The translations under genes and the position numbers were made by a program. DNA of 64,000 bases from Aspidapion aeneum. Lineage: Eukaryota > Arthropoda > Insecta > Coleoptera > Brentidae. Shown here piece by piece: positions 1 through 10,595 of this stretch (positions are counted from its first letter, which is position 1; each line of letters opens with the position of its first letter). The notes under the pieces are model-generated. The model did not search any database. It worked only from the letters and a program-made list of their open reading frames with translations, and was not told the DNA's origin. Location of the stretch: NCBI GenBank assembly GCA_963576565.1, contig OY755039.1:85495289-85559288 (forward strand). The letters run 5' to 3'.

Positions 1-1030
1 CACTTTAAACCCCTCGGTCATGGGATTCCGACTAAAAATCGTCCTAAATTTTAAACTACCTCCGGGGGGTGGTTTATCTCATTGTAACTTGAAAACAATC
101 ACGTTTTTATTATTTGTTAAAAATGAAAAATTTAATCACATTTAGGAACGATATGACAAAATTTTATACGATTTTTAGCTTCAATTAACTATTAGAGCGA
201 GTTTTTTAGGGCAATGTACACAAGGCTAGATAAACCGTTTAGTACTAAATTCTCATATCTCTTTTATATTTTAGCATGTAGCTTTTAAACGATATTTGCC
301 TTGACGAGGAAAGTAAAAAAAAACGATCTTCAGATTAAAATCCAAATAAACTCACACGCGATTTGTTTATTTGCAAATAATCTTTAAATTAATGTAATAA
401 AAAATGTTTTTATTTATTTATTTATTGTAGCAGTCATTTTCCATTAATGGTTTTAATACGCTCTAGCCATACAGATATATTTAAGATGTACGTGCAACGA
501 GATGACAGCAGATGACAATCCCAGTACTTAGTCCAGCAAGTGTCTTTTACGTCATTTTAATAAATTTAAAAATTTATTTTTCTGTTTCGCTTTGTTTGTG
601 CAAGTTATATAATAAAAATTACGAAACTAGAAGACATTTTCCGACAATGTCAAGTTTGGGAAGTAAGTGTAAATTGAAAAATGTAAGTAATTTACTTAAA
701 TATCGCTGCATTTTCACTTAAACCTCGTTCCTCACAAACTTTTTTTTCCATTGCGATATAACCTATGTAGTTATAATTAGTCCAAAATTCCATTAACTTT
801 TATTAAGTTTGAAAGAAATTCAGTTAAAACGTTTCACAAAAGATAAACTAAAAGTTAAACCTAAACCTAAACTTTAAACTTAAACCCTAAACCATCTTAG
901 TAAATATTGGTGTAGGAGTCTTCTTCGTTGACGTTGTTTTTTATTGAGTTGTTTGCGTGTCATAAAATTACAAAATTATTACTAATATTGAGTTACGATT
1001 TTGATTATTTTAACTTAGTAGTAAGATAAA
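1..1030. other. AT-rich non-coding DNA
   Basis: I see no gene, RNA or mobile-element end here. The longest open frame (512-721) has no recognisable motif and low-complexity composition, so I treat it as chance. Confidence 0.6.
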
Positions 1031-1033
1031 TTA

Positions 1034-1327
1034 TCTTGCGTTAGCGCCTGTAAAGGTACTGGTCGCAAGAGTAACTGATTTCACTTTACAGATTTTTATT
1101 ATCCCGTAAGATATTCTTAGGAACAAAAATAAGAATTAACTATTATTGCCTTTTAATTTGTTCTCCTTGTTAGCCTCTCGATTGGTCAGGAAGAACAAGG
1201 TTAAATAGACAAGATAGCGTTTTTTGGTACATATAATTATCTTGTACGTTAGCCGTGAGACTGGTCAATACAAGACAATTTTCTTTGATTAAAAATTATC
1301 GTCTGTTAGCTGTTAGACTGATCAGAC
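1034..1327. repeat. Cluster of four related hairpins with a conserved loop
   Basis: Four stem-loops share a loop motif GTTAGC, about five variable bases, then GAYTGGTC or a close variant (TACTGGTC, GACTGATC). The stems differ in sequence but stay complementary: TCTTGC/GCAAGA (1034-1039 with 1065-1070), CCTTGTT/AACAAGG (1165-1171 with 1194-1200), TCTTGTA/TACAAGA (1240-1246 with 1269-1275) and GTCTG/CAGAC (1301-1305 with 1323-1327). Three are preceded by TTATC. The first has a six-base longer loop. I do not recognise the motif. It could be a diverged tandem repeat with a palindromic core, or a structured RNA. Confidence 0.5.
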
Positions 1328-1339
1328 AATAAGATTTAA

Positions 1340-2420
1340 ACGCAGAACAAAACTTTCAGTTTTTTTTTGTTTTCGCGTTATTTTATTTTATGGCACTTAA
1401 ATTTTGCAGTAGGAGTTGCTTGAAGTTGATTGAAGTTTCTTGAAGTTCAGGAGTCGCTTGGTTAATTTAAGGCTTCGAAGAACCATGAAAAGATTTGTAA
1501 AATTCTACTTGTAATAATTTATACAAATCCCTTAAAGTGATATTAACAACGGGTTTATAGTGAGTACAACTCTAGCAAGTTTAATACTGATTTTATTGAT
1601 ATACTGTACAGGTTTATATATGGTTCTAAGTATATACAAAATATGTTAATTAAAAACAATACTGTGCCTCGTGTTGGGTGAAAACTGCTGACTGCTGCAT
1701 TCTATCCTTTGTGACCCACTGCGGTGTGTTAATTTTTTGCTGTTATAATTATTTTATTTTGGGATAAATCTCCAGATTTATGTCTCATTGAAATTAGACA
1801 GGTAAAGTATACTCCTCGAAGGTGATGCGTGCTACAAAAAATGGCCCCCTCGCAAACAAAATTGACGTTTCTCGACATTTTGAAATTTTTTTAGCAGTTC
1901 TCTAGAGATCCCGGGTGGAAAGTTCTAAATTAGACACAGTGTATGTATACTTACATAGATAGGTACGAATTCTAGAATGTACAGACCACTTCTTGTATTT
2001 AATGTGCTGGAGATTTTATTGTTTAAAAAAATTGTTCATCTGTGCACTTTTTTCCGCGTGTGCTATTTTGCGGCTGCACTTTTCTCCACAGGCGATTTTC
2101 TTCGCTTGTTCTATTTTCCTAGTGCGCTTATTTCCGTGATTCTGAAAAAGGAAGTTCAGCTTTTAACTTAGAAGTTACCAGCCTTTATACTTCTCATATT
2201 TTTTCGGCCTCTAACTATTAACTACCCCCTTTACCATCCTCCCCCCTGTAGAACTGTCGGTGCTCTAATAACAATAATAAAACTTAATTTATTTAGTTTT
2301 TTATCTCAAAATCACACTTTTAACGATTGTAATTTGGTTTCTTTTCTGTGCACTTTTTGTGTACTCTTAATTTTTGATGAATATTAATATAAACTACTAC
2401 CCCTGTATTTGATTTGCATG
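1340..2420. other. Non-coding DNA with one dispersed-repeat fragment
   Basis: No gene is supported; the frame at 1977-2171 shows no family resemblance. Bases 1799-1850 are an inverted, diverged match to about 53915-54000 (shared stretches around GTTTGCGAGGGGG, TTTTTGTAGCAC and GTATACTTTACC), so this is a fragment of a dispersed repeat. Confidence 0.45.
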
Positions 2421-2425
2421 TGGCA

Positions 2426-2499
2426 ACTAGAGTCCCTGTATGTTGACATATTTGGATATATTAATATATCCAAATATGTCAACATACAGGGACTCTAGT
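2426..2499. repeat. 74-bp perfect palindrome
   Basis: The sequence is its own reverse complement over 74 bases with no spacer, centred between 2462 and 2463. The arms run outward from GGATATATT/AATATATCC to CTAGAGTCCC/GGGACTCTAG. The heptamer TGGCAAC lies at both borders (2421-2427 and 2499-2505). A transposition or hairpin-repair origin is possible; so is an assembly artefact. Confidence 0.8.
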
Positions 2500-2577
2500 G
2501 GCAACCAACGCCTCGTCATTCTGAAACAGTCTGCACCAAAACAAGCTTAAGAAAATAGCCCCCTTAAAAATCATATA

Positions 2578-3479
2578 GGGGAGAGCGGGGCAAGATGACG
2601 AACGGGGCAAGTTAGCAAACTCAATTTACCACAAAATTTATAAATGGCAACGAGTTTATTACTGTGCTGTTGGAACTCATTAAAGTCAAAGTTTTATGGG
2701 TTAAAGGTAGATGGTGCACGTAAGAATAATAATAATAGTACAGTGGCTCAGAACCTATAATTCGAGTGATCGCTTATAAAATTTTATGCCGAAAAATAAG
2801 CTTGTGCATAAAAATCTAAGGAAAGAATAATATTTGTTAGTAACTAGGAAATTATTTATTATATTTTCAATATAGCAACATCTAAATTACCATCTTTGGT
2901 TGTTTTTTTTTTTTACTAAAAAATTGTACTTTAGAGCAAGTTGGCGGGAGCAAGATGATGAATAAAAAAAACCTTGAAAAAAACACTTGGAAAAAATTGA
3001 AGTAGATAATAAAAAGAAAACTCATGGCAAGTCTTAAAAGTTTTAAAAAAAGTTTTTAATGATTTTAACGAAAACGTACCAGAAACAAAAAAACAACGAA
3101 AATATTTTTGTTGAGGGTATCAAGAATCATGAAATGAACTTCAAGTAGTGGACTGGATTAAATGTGAAAGGTGTGAGGGTTGTGGGCATGAGGCATGCAC
3201 CTCATATGCAAAGAAGGGGACGTTCATTTGTGACGCCTAGTCTTCATCATGCCACAATAGGCTTATCAACTTACCCCCATAGTGGGGCAAGATGACAAAA
3301 ATGCATTTTTTATGTTTTTTGTTGTGTAGATTTTTAAAGTTTAAATTTTTGTGTCTTTTTTTACATTTATTTGTAAACCAAAACATAACAATTAAACGAA
3401 GGATTTTACTCAAAACTGGGTTTGGGTATTTTCTAGGAAGCTTTAATCCTCAACATCGTTATATTGCCCCGCTCTCCCC
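2578..3479 (+). mobile_element. Non-autonomous pogo-like (Tc1/mariner superfamily) element
   Basis: A 902-bp segment is bounded by a perfect 16-bp inverted repeat, GGGGAGAGCGGGGCAA at 2578-2593 and its complement at 3464-3479, and flanked by TA on both sides (2576-2577, 3480-3481). The motif GGGGCAAGATGAC recurs near the left end and again at about 3285, close to the right end, suggesting subterminal binding repeats. Inside is the zinc-binding tail of a transposase (3151-3240), so this is probably an internally deleted copy of a larger element. The TA target and the zinc-finger tail favour the pogo group. Confidence 0.75.
3151..3240 (+). pseudogene. C-terminal zinc-binding tail of a pogo-like transposase (fragment)
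   Basis: The frame reads DWIKCERCEGCGHEACTSY, then KKGTFICDA and a stop. The order C-x2-C, then H-x2-C, then C resembles the PHD-like cysteine/histidine tail found at the end of many insect pogo-type transposases (usual form W-x-x-C...W-x-H-x-x-C...F-x-C-x-x-C). The final cysteine pair is incomplete, the upstream DDE domain is missing, and a stop lies just before the fragment. Confidence 0.6.
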
Positions 3480-3540
3480 TACATATATCATATTTGAGAT
3501 AATAAATACACACAAATTTATCGTTTTATGCAAAAATTAA

Positions 3541-5600
3541 GTATACTTTTCAGACTGGGCACAGATGCACAAAAATTTACTTTCAAGAAAAACAATTGCG
3601 TATAACTCTTTTGACATTTTGGAGCATGCTGAAGTGAGGTAGAAAGAGTGTGCTTTAGGCCTCCAACCAGCACCGGTCTCCCCTAACTTAAATCACCCTG
3701 TGTTGTTACAAAATACTTTTAGATGTTGAACGAACTGTTCTTAAACAATTATTAAAACATTGTGGAAAAAATTTATTAGAGATAGCATACTTAAAAAAAA
3801 CTCACATAGTTGGAAACTTTTTCATGTGAGTGAAAAATTATTAAATTAAAACTGGAAGGTTGTTAATTTTTTTTTATTAAAACGGAAAAAATACGGAAAT
3901 ATTCTCGCACAGTTAATTTTTAAAGCTTATTAAAAACGTTTTCGAGTAGGCGTATGCGAGTATCAGTTTTAATAAAATCGGAAGTACAGGCCGGCTAAAA
4001 AAAACTACTTTTAAAAGTAAACAAAACTTTTCAATATCCTACAGAGAACGAACCCGTGTTCCAGTCCTTCGCGACATGCAAATAAAATGTTTTTGAAATT
4101 AGAAACCGAATATGTGTATGTGTATGTTTTGCGATCGTTTTAGTTTTAAACTCGTTATTTCAGAATGCGGGCAGAATATTTTTTCACCAAGAGAAAGAAG
4201 AAAATAGAGATTATATTTTTCATAATAGTTCTGTTCCATCAAACAGTTCTACGGTCATAGAACCGTCCAAAAAATTCCAATGCGCGCGCAATGCAGTACA
4301 AGGAGTACGAGGACTGTTTTAACACGGATCACATAATCCGTGGTTTTAAAACGGTTTGGGTTAGATGGAACGACCAAATAACTGTCCAAAAACCGAATGC
4401 TGTTCGATTTACTTCAGGCACGTGATCATATGCGAGAGAGTTAATTTTCAAATCACGTGACTAAAAGAAAGGGTAGGTTTGGCGTCTCGCTTAAAGATAA
4501 ATCGAAGGCTACGTATGAATTCGAGAGCACGAAATTAAAGTTGCGCACAAAAAGGATTACACAATTACATAGGATTATCATAATATATTTTTAATTTTAG
4601 TTCTTTAAAATGCAGATAAAATTACATCAATTTAATTTATTTTATTTACAATGAAACAGGCTATCGGAAATACATTTTTAAATGGAAAACAAATAATAAG
4701 ACAAAAAATTACATTGGAAATAAATTTTAGGGGTTGCGTTTTCCACCCCTTACAACCATGGGGTAAACCAAATTCATTACTGGCTAAGTGTCTTTTTGGT
4801 AGTAGAAAATTTTATGTACCCCCTTTAAGGGGCTGTATCTTATCAAGGGATGCTCCAATGAAGTTTCTTTATATGAAAGATCCTATCTTTTCTTGATGAG
4901 GAATCACCCCCTTAAATGTTTTACATTTATTTAGTTACATCCTGTATTCACAAACTATAAACCACTACAGACTGCCTAATAAACTAAATATACCAAAAAT
5001 TAAAACGAACTTGTATTAGCACATATTTTTGGGCGAAACTTGTGAAAATATATTTATTTTTTCTAATATCACATGTTTTATGTGAAATTTATATATTTAT
5101 TTATTTGCATTTTCTGATTTGATTTTTATAAAATATTTGTGAAATTACCTAAATATTATAGAAAGCCTTAATATTCACAAGGTTCATGCGATTTTATTCA
5201 TTTTTAGAAAATATAGATCGTGATACTTCTAAGAAGTTAGGAAAATCACATTTTGTAGCTTGTACTTTAGTAATGACCTTAATGTCGATGCCTTAAAGCG
5301 AAGTAGTATGTTCTTCCGCCAAATCTGGTGTAAAATTTTACTTCGGGTGTTATCCTTCTTCTTTTAACTTTTAGTTCACAGGTCACCGGGATTTGCTGCG
5401 ATCAGGGTAAACCGTTATGTTTCTATTCCTATCCAATCACCTGCTTAACCAGTTTTTCTTTTTCTAAGCAAGCTACCCTATGGTCAGTATAGCTTTTTTT
5501 CATGTGGTATACCTACACGATCCCAAGTCCCGTAGTAATAAAAATTAAGAGGCTCTTGCAAAAAAATTAACAGATGCTGCAGATGTTGCAAATTTTTTTT
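3541..5600. other. Non-coding DNA
   Basis: No gene is supported. At about 4229-4372 there may be a decayed small MITE: GTTCCATC near the left faces GATGGAAC on the right, and CACGGAT/ATCCGTG forms a hairpin at about 4324-4344. The frame 4651-4896 has no recognisable motif. Confidence 0.45.
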
Positions 5601-6908
5601 TCTATTTACTACAGTCAGTCAAAAAAGTCTCCATACACCAATCTTTTTCTACCATATTTTTGATCTTGCTCTTTTAATTTGAATTAAATTATAATTATGT
5701 ACCAAGTAATTGTAGCAAATGTCTCTAGGACTAATAAAAAACAGAAATACAATTATTTGGAACACTTTATTTAAAATTAAAAAATTTAAAATTATTAGTA
5801 GCCTAAAATTATATCAAGAAAGTCTCCATACAGCTAACCTAACCTCAGATATTTTATAGCAAATCGCAACATCCTTAAAGTCTAATATTTTGTACAGTTT
5901 CCGTTAGCGCTAATAATAGCTTCAAGCCTTTTTGGAAGGCTTAAAACGAGTTTTCTTGTAATTTCTGGCAGCATGTTCTCCCACTCCTGCCTAATCAAAT
6001 TTTTTAATTCTTCCTTATTTTTTGCTTGGTGTTTTCTTACGCGACGCTTTAATTCTTCCCACAGGTGCTCAATGGGGTTAACGTCGGGTGATTGTGGGGG
6101 TGTATGCAGGTGCTGGCGTACATTATGGATCATCCATTCACGAACGTTATCTTGTTGGAATAAATAGCGCCCTTCGAGATCGAGTTTTTGAACACTTTAG
6201 TTTAAATTATTTCTTAAAATGGCCAAATAGACGTGTTGGTCCATAATACCATCAATGAAAACTAAATTACCTGTCCCATTGGCTGACATGCACCCCCATA
6301 ATAAAACATTACCTCCTCCGTGCTTTACAGTAGGACAGATGTTTTCCATTTTTAAGGCTGTATTTTTTTTTCTCCAAACCTTATCCCGCCCATCAAATCA
6401 AATCAAAATCAAAATATTTATGCGTTACTTAGGCCTATTAACAATAGAATGTAACAAGTCAATAATTGTATTTAAATAGGTACAAGAGTACTATAGTAAA
6501 ATGAAATTACATTGCGTTCTTACACTAGAACATGTCATATGTATATATGTATAACAAATGGTAGATATACACACAAATTACAAAAAAAAGAAACAGAAAC
6601 GCTTACACTTATACTTTTAATAGCACACAATAGTGCTTTGTTACGCCAAATGTGATTTTGTTAATTAATTTTTTTGACAAAAACAATTTTAGTTCTTTTA
6701 GTTTGTAAAATGTTTCAGTACAAAGAAGTTTCTTAAGTACTTTTTTAAACTTATTCAAAGATAAAGGTTTGAAATCATTTCGTAACCTATTATATATAGA
6801 AATTCCAGCATATACTGGGCTCTTTTTAAAAAACTCATGGTTATGGAATGGTAAACAGAAATTGTTACCATACCAGGTAGAGTAACAATGAAAAAAGTCA
6901 TTTTGAGA

Positions 6909-6921
6909 ATACATATGTTTA
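6909..6921. repeat. Left target-site duplication of the ribozyme array
   Basis: ATACATATGTTTA is identical to 10701-10713 on the far side of the array, showing the whole array arrived as one insertion. Confidence 0.9.
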
Positions 6922-7070
6922 TGCAAAGAAGAAAGATGGAAAACGTGCTGTGTGTGGATCGATAAAAATCAAAACGAATTTTATACTTCACACAAAGGTA
7001 TGTGTGCCTAACTTGCGAGTGTCAGAAGGAGAGGGAAGAGTTGATTTTGGTTGTTTTCCTACTTACACAA

Positions 7071-7131
7071 GGTTGCATCTCTAGACGTACGTTTCTGTGT
7101 GTTTCACGTCATCAGTAGAGAACAGCAAACC
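7071..7131 (-). ncRNA. Hammerhead ribozyme, left block copy 1
   Basis: On the minus strand this is the same 61-nt fold described for 8719-8779: CTCTA, CTGATGA, short stem II, GAAA, two-pair stem III, GTC and TAGAG. Core bases are intact. Confidence 0.85.
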
Positions 7132-7524
7132 CAGGTAAGCCAATTTTAACCAAAATCAACTCCTATATATGAATTACTCGCGGCAGTGCAATGCGAGTGA
7201 ATTACAAGTTGTTGCGCCATCTAGCGGACTGGCTCGAGCACTCGAAAGTTTAAACACATTGGCATCGTCTTGTCTGAGACGCCGAAGCGCCATCTATGAC
7301 AAGTTTCGTCCATTAATGTGGTATTAAAACCACGTAATCACGTAGCAACTAAAAGGCCGTACTGCCCGAAGCATATGCAAAGAAGAAAGATGGAAAACGT
7401 GCTGTGTGTGGATCGATAAAAATCAAAACGAATTTTATACTTCACACAAAGGTATGTGTGCCTAACTTGCGAGTGTCAGAAGGAGAGGGAAGAGTTGATT
7501 TTGGTTGTTTTCCTACTTACACAA

Positions 7525-7585
7525 GGTTGCATCTCTAGACGTACGTTTCTGTGTGTTTCACGTCATCAGTAGAGAACAGCAAACC
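7525..7585 (-). ncRNA. Hammerhead ribozyme, left block copy 2
   Basis: Identical fold one period (454 bp) along; core CTGATGA and GAAA intact on the minus strand. Confidence 0.85.
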
Positions 7586-7978
7586 CAGGTAAGCCAATTT
7601 TAACCAAAATCAACTCCTATATATGAATTACTCGCGGCAGTGCAATGCGAGTGAATTACAAGTTGTTGCGCCATCTAGCGGACTGGCTCGAGCACTCGAA
7701 AGTTTAAACACATTGGCATCGTCTTGTCTGAGACGCCGAAGCGCCATCTATGACAAGTTTCGTCCATTAATGTGGTATTAAAACCACGTAATCACGTAGC
7801 AACTAAAAGGCCGTACTGCCCGAAGCATATGCAAAGAAGAAAGATGGAAAACGTGCTGTGTGTGGATCGATAAAAATCAAAACGAATTTTATACTTCACA
7901 CAAAGGTATGTGTGCCTAACTTGCGAGTGTCAGAAGGAGAGGGAAGAGTTGATTTTGGTTGTTTTCCTACTTACACAA

Positions 7979-8039
7979 GGTTGCATCTCTAGACGTACGT
8001 TTCTGTGTGTTTCACGTCATCAGTAGAGAACAGCAAACC
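7979..8039 (-). ncRNA. Hammerhead ribozyme, left block copy 3
   Basis: Identical fold one further period along, minus strand, core intact. Confidence 0.85.
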
Positions 8040-8432
8040 CAGGTAAGCCAATTTTAACCAAAATCAACTCCTATATATGAATTACTCGCGGCAGTGCAAT
8101 GCGAGTGAATTACAAGTTGTTGCGCCATCTAGCGGACTGGCTCGAGCACTCGAAAGTTTAAACACATTGGCATCGTCTTGTCTGAGACGCCGAAGCGCCA
8201 TCTATGACAAGTTTCGTCCATTAATGTGGTATTAAAACCACGTAATCACGTAGCAACTAAAAGGCCGTACTGCCCGAAGCATATGCAAAGAAGAAAGATG
8301 GAAAACGTGCTGTGTGTGGATCGATAAAAATCAAAACGAATTTTATACTTCACACAAAGGTATGTGTGCCTAACTTGCGAGTGTCAGAAGGAGAGGGAAG
8401 AGTTGATTTTGGTTGTTTTCCTACTTACACAA

Positions 8433-8493
8433 GGTTGCATCTCTAGACGTACGTTTCTGTGTGTTTCACGTCATCAGTAGAGAACAGCAAACC
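8433..8493 (-). ncRNA. Hammerhead ribozyme, left block copy 4
   Basis: Identical fold, minus strand, core intact. It is the copy nearest the 5'-5' junction at 8714/8715, and its unit is cut short (431 bp). Confidence 0.85.
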
Positions 8494-8718
8494 CAGGTAA
8501 GCCAATTTTAACCAAAATCAACTCCTATATATGAATTACTCGCGGCAGTGCAATGCGAGTGAATTACAAGTTGTTGCGCCATCTAGCGGACTGGCTCGAG
8601 CACTCGAAAGTTTAAACACATTGGCATCGTCTTGTCTGAGACGCCGAAGCGCCATCTATGACAAGTTTCGTCCATTAATGTGGTATTAAAACCACGTAAT
8701 CACGTAGCAACTAACCTG

Positions 8719-8779
8719 GGTTTGCTGTTCTCTACTGATGACGTGAAACACACAGAAACGTACGTCTAGAGATGCAACC
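8719..8779 (+). ncRNA. Hammerhead ribozyme, right block copy 1 (reference description)
   Basis: Stem I inner helix is CTCTA (8730-8734) with TAGAG (8767-8771). Outer stem I is GGTTTGC (8719-8725) with GCAACC (8774-8779), separated by an internal loop as needed for loop-loop contacts. The core is CTGATGA (8735-8741) and GAAA (8755-8758). Stem II is GTG (8743-8745) with CAC (8751-8753). Stem III is two pairs, A8758-T8765 and C8759-G8764, with loop GTAC. The predicted cut lies after the C of GTC, between 8766 and 8767. Departures from consensus: the usual G-C pair closing stem II next to the core is C8742 opposite A8754, and stem III is so short that a dimer may be the active form. This copy begins at the junction and lacks the upstream 15-nt arm on its own strand. 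Confidence 0.87.
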
Positions 8780-9172
8780 TTGTGTAAGTAGGAAAACAAC
8801 CAAAATCAACTCTTCCCTCTCCTTCTGACACTCGCAAGTTAGGCACACATACCTTTGTGTGAAGTATAAAATTCGTTTTGATTTTTATCGATCCACACAC
8901 AGCACGTTTTCCATCTTTCTTCTTTGCATATGCTTCGGGCAGTACGGCCTTTTAGTTGCTACGTGATTACGTGGTTTTAATACCACATTAATGGACGAAA
9001 CTTGTCATAGATGGCGCTTCGGCGTCTCAGACAAGACGATGCCAATGTGTTTAAACTTTCGAGTGCTCGAGCCAGTCCGCTAGATGGCGCAACAACTTGT
9101 AATTCACTCGCATTGCACTGCCGCGAGTAATTCATATATAGGAGTTGATTTTGGTTAAAATTGGCTTACCTG

Positions 9173-9233
9173 GGTTTGCTGTTCTCTACTGATGACGTGA
9201 AACACACAGAAACGTACGTCTAGAGATGCAACC
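9173..9233 (+). ncRNA. Hammerhead ribozyme, right block copy 2
   Basis: Same fold, core intact, predicted cut between 9220 and 9221. It is fully enclosed by the complementary arms 9142-9156 and 9252-9266. Confidence 0.87.
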
Positions 9234-9626
9234 TTGTGTAAGTAGGAAAACAACCAAAATCAACTCTTCCCTCTCCTTCTGACACTCGCAAGTTAGGCAC
9301 ACATACCTTTGTGTGAAGTATAAAATTCGTTTTGATTTTTATCGATCCACACACAGCACGTTTTCCATCTTTCTTCTTTGCATATGCTTCGGGCAGTACG
9401 GCCTTTTAGTTGCTACGTGATTACGTGGTTTTAATACCACATTAATGGACGAAACTTGTCATAGATGGCGCTTCGGCGTCTCAGACAAGACGATGCCAAT
9501 GTGTTTAAACTTTCGAGTGCTCGAGCCAGTCCGCTAGATGGCGCAACAACTTGTAATTCACTCGCATTGCACTGCCGCGAGTAATTCATATATAGGAGTT
9601 GATTTTGGTTAAAATTGGCTTACCTG

Positions 9627-9687
9627 GGTTTGCTGTTCTCTACTGGTGACGTGAAACACACAGAAACGTACGTCTAGAGATGCAACC
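9627..9687 (+). ncRNA. Hammerhead ribozyme, right block copy 3, core mutated
   Basis: The core reads CTGGTGA instead of CTGATGA at 9643-9649. This changes a core adenine that is nearly invariant in the family, so this copy is probably a poor or inactive ribozyme. Stems are unchanged. Confidence 0.8.
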
Positions 9688-10080
9688 TTGTGTAAGTAGG
9701 AAAACAACCAAAATCAACTCTTCCCTCTCCTTCTGACACTCGCAAGTTAGGCACACATACCTTTGTGTGAAGTATAAAATTCGTTTTGATTTTTATCGAT
9801 CCACACACAGCACGTTTTCCATCTTTCTTCTTTGCATATGCTTCGGGCAGTACGGCCTTTTAGTTGCTACGTGATTACGTGGTTTTAATACCACATTAAT
9901 GGACGAAACTTGTCATAGATGGCGCTTCGGCGTCTCAGACAAGACGATGCCAATGTGTTTAAACTTTCGAGTGCTCGAGCCAGTCCGCTAGATGGCGCAA
10001 CAACTTGTAATTCACTCGCATTGCACTGCCGCGAGTAATTCATATATAGGAGTTGATTTTGGTTAAAATTGGCTTACCTG

Positions 10081-10141
10081 GGTTTGCTGTTCTCTACTGA
10101 TGACGTGAAACACACAGAAACGTACGTCTAGAGATGCAACC
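10081..10141 (+). ncRNA. Hammerhead ribozyme, right block copy 4
   Basis: Same fold with intact CTGATGA and GAAA; predicted cut between 10128 and 10129. Confidence 0.87.
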
Positions 10142-10534
10142 TTGTGTAAGTAGGAAAACAACCAAAATCAACTCTTCCCTCTCCTTCTGACACTCGCAAG
10201 TTAGGCACACATACCTTTGTGTGAAGTATAAAATTCGTTTTGATTTTTATCGATCCACACACAGCACGTTTTCCATCTTTCTTCTTTGCATATGCTTCGG
10301 GCAGTACGGCCTTTTAGTTGCTACGTGATTACGTGGTTTTAATACCACATTAATGGACGAAACTTGTCATAGATGGCGCTTCGGCGTCTCAGACAAGACG
10401 ATGCCAATGTGTTTAAACTTTCGAGTGCTCGAGCCAGTCCGCTAGATGGCGCAACAACTTGTAATTCACTCGCATTGCACTGCCGCGAGTAATTCATATA
10501 TAGGAGTTGATTTTGGTTAAAATTGGCTTACCTG

Positions 10535-10595
10535 GGTTTGCTGTTCTCTACTGATGACGTGAAACACACAGAAACGTACGTCTAGAGATGCAACC
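10535..10595 (+). ncRNA. Hammerhead ribozyme, right block copy 5 (in the terminal partial unit)
   Basis: Same fold, core intact, predicted cut between 10582 and 10583. The element ends 118 bases downstream of this cut, so the insertion terminus is not the cleavage site. Confidence 0.87.

Noticed and set aside
4229..4372. A second small MITE
   Set aside because: Only 8-10 matching bases at the ends and no duplication; mentioned in the non-coding entry only.
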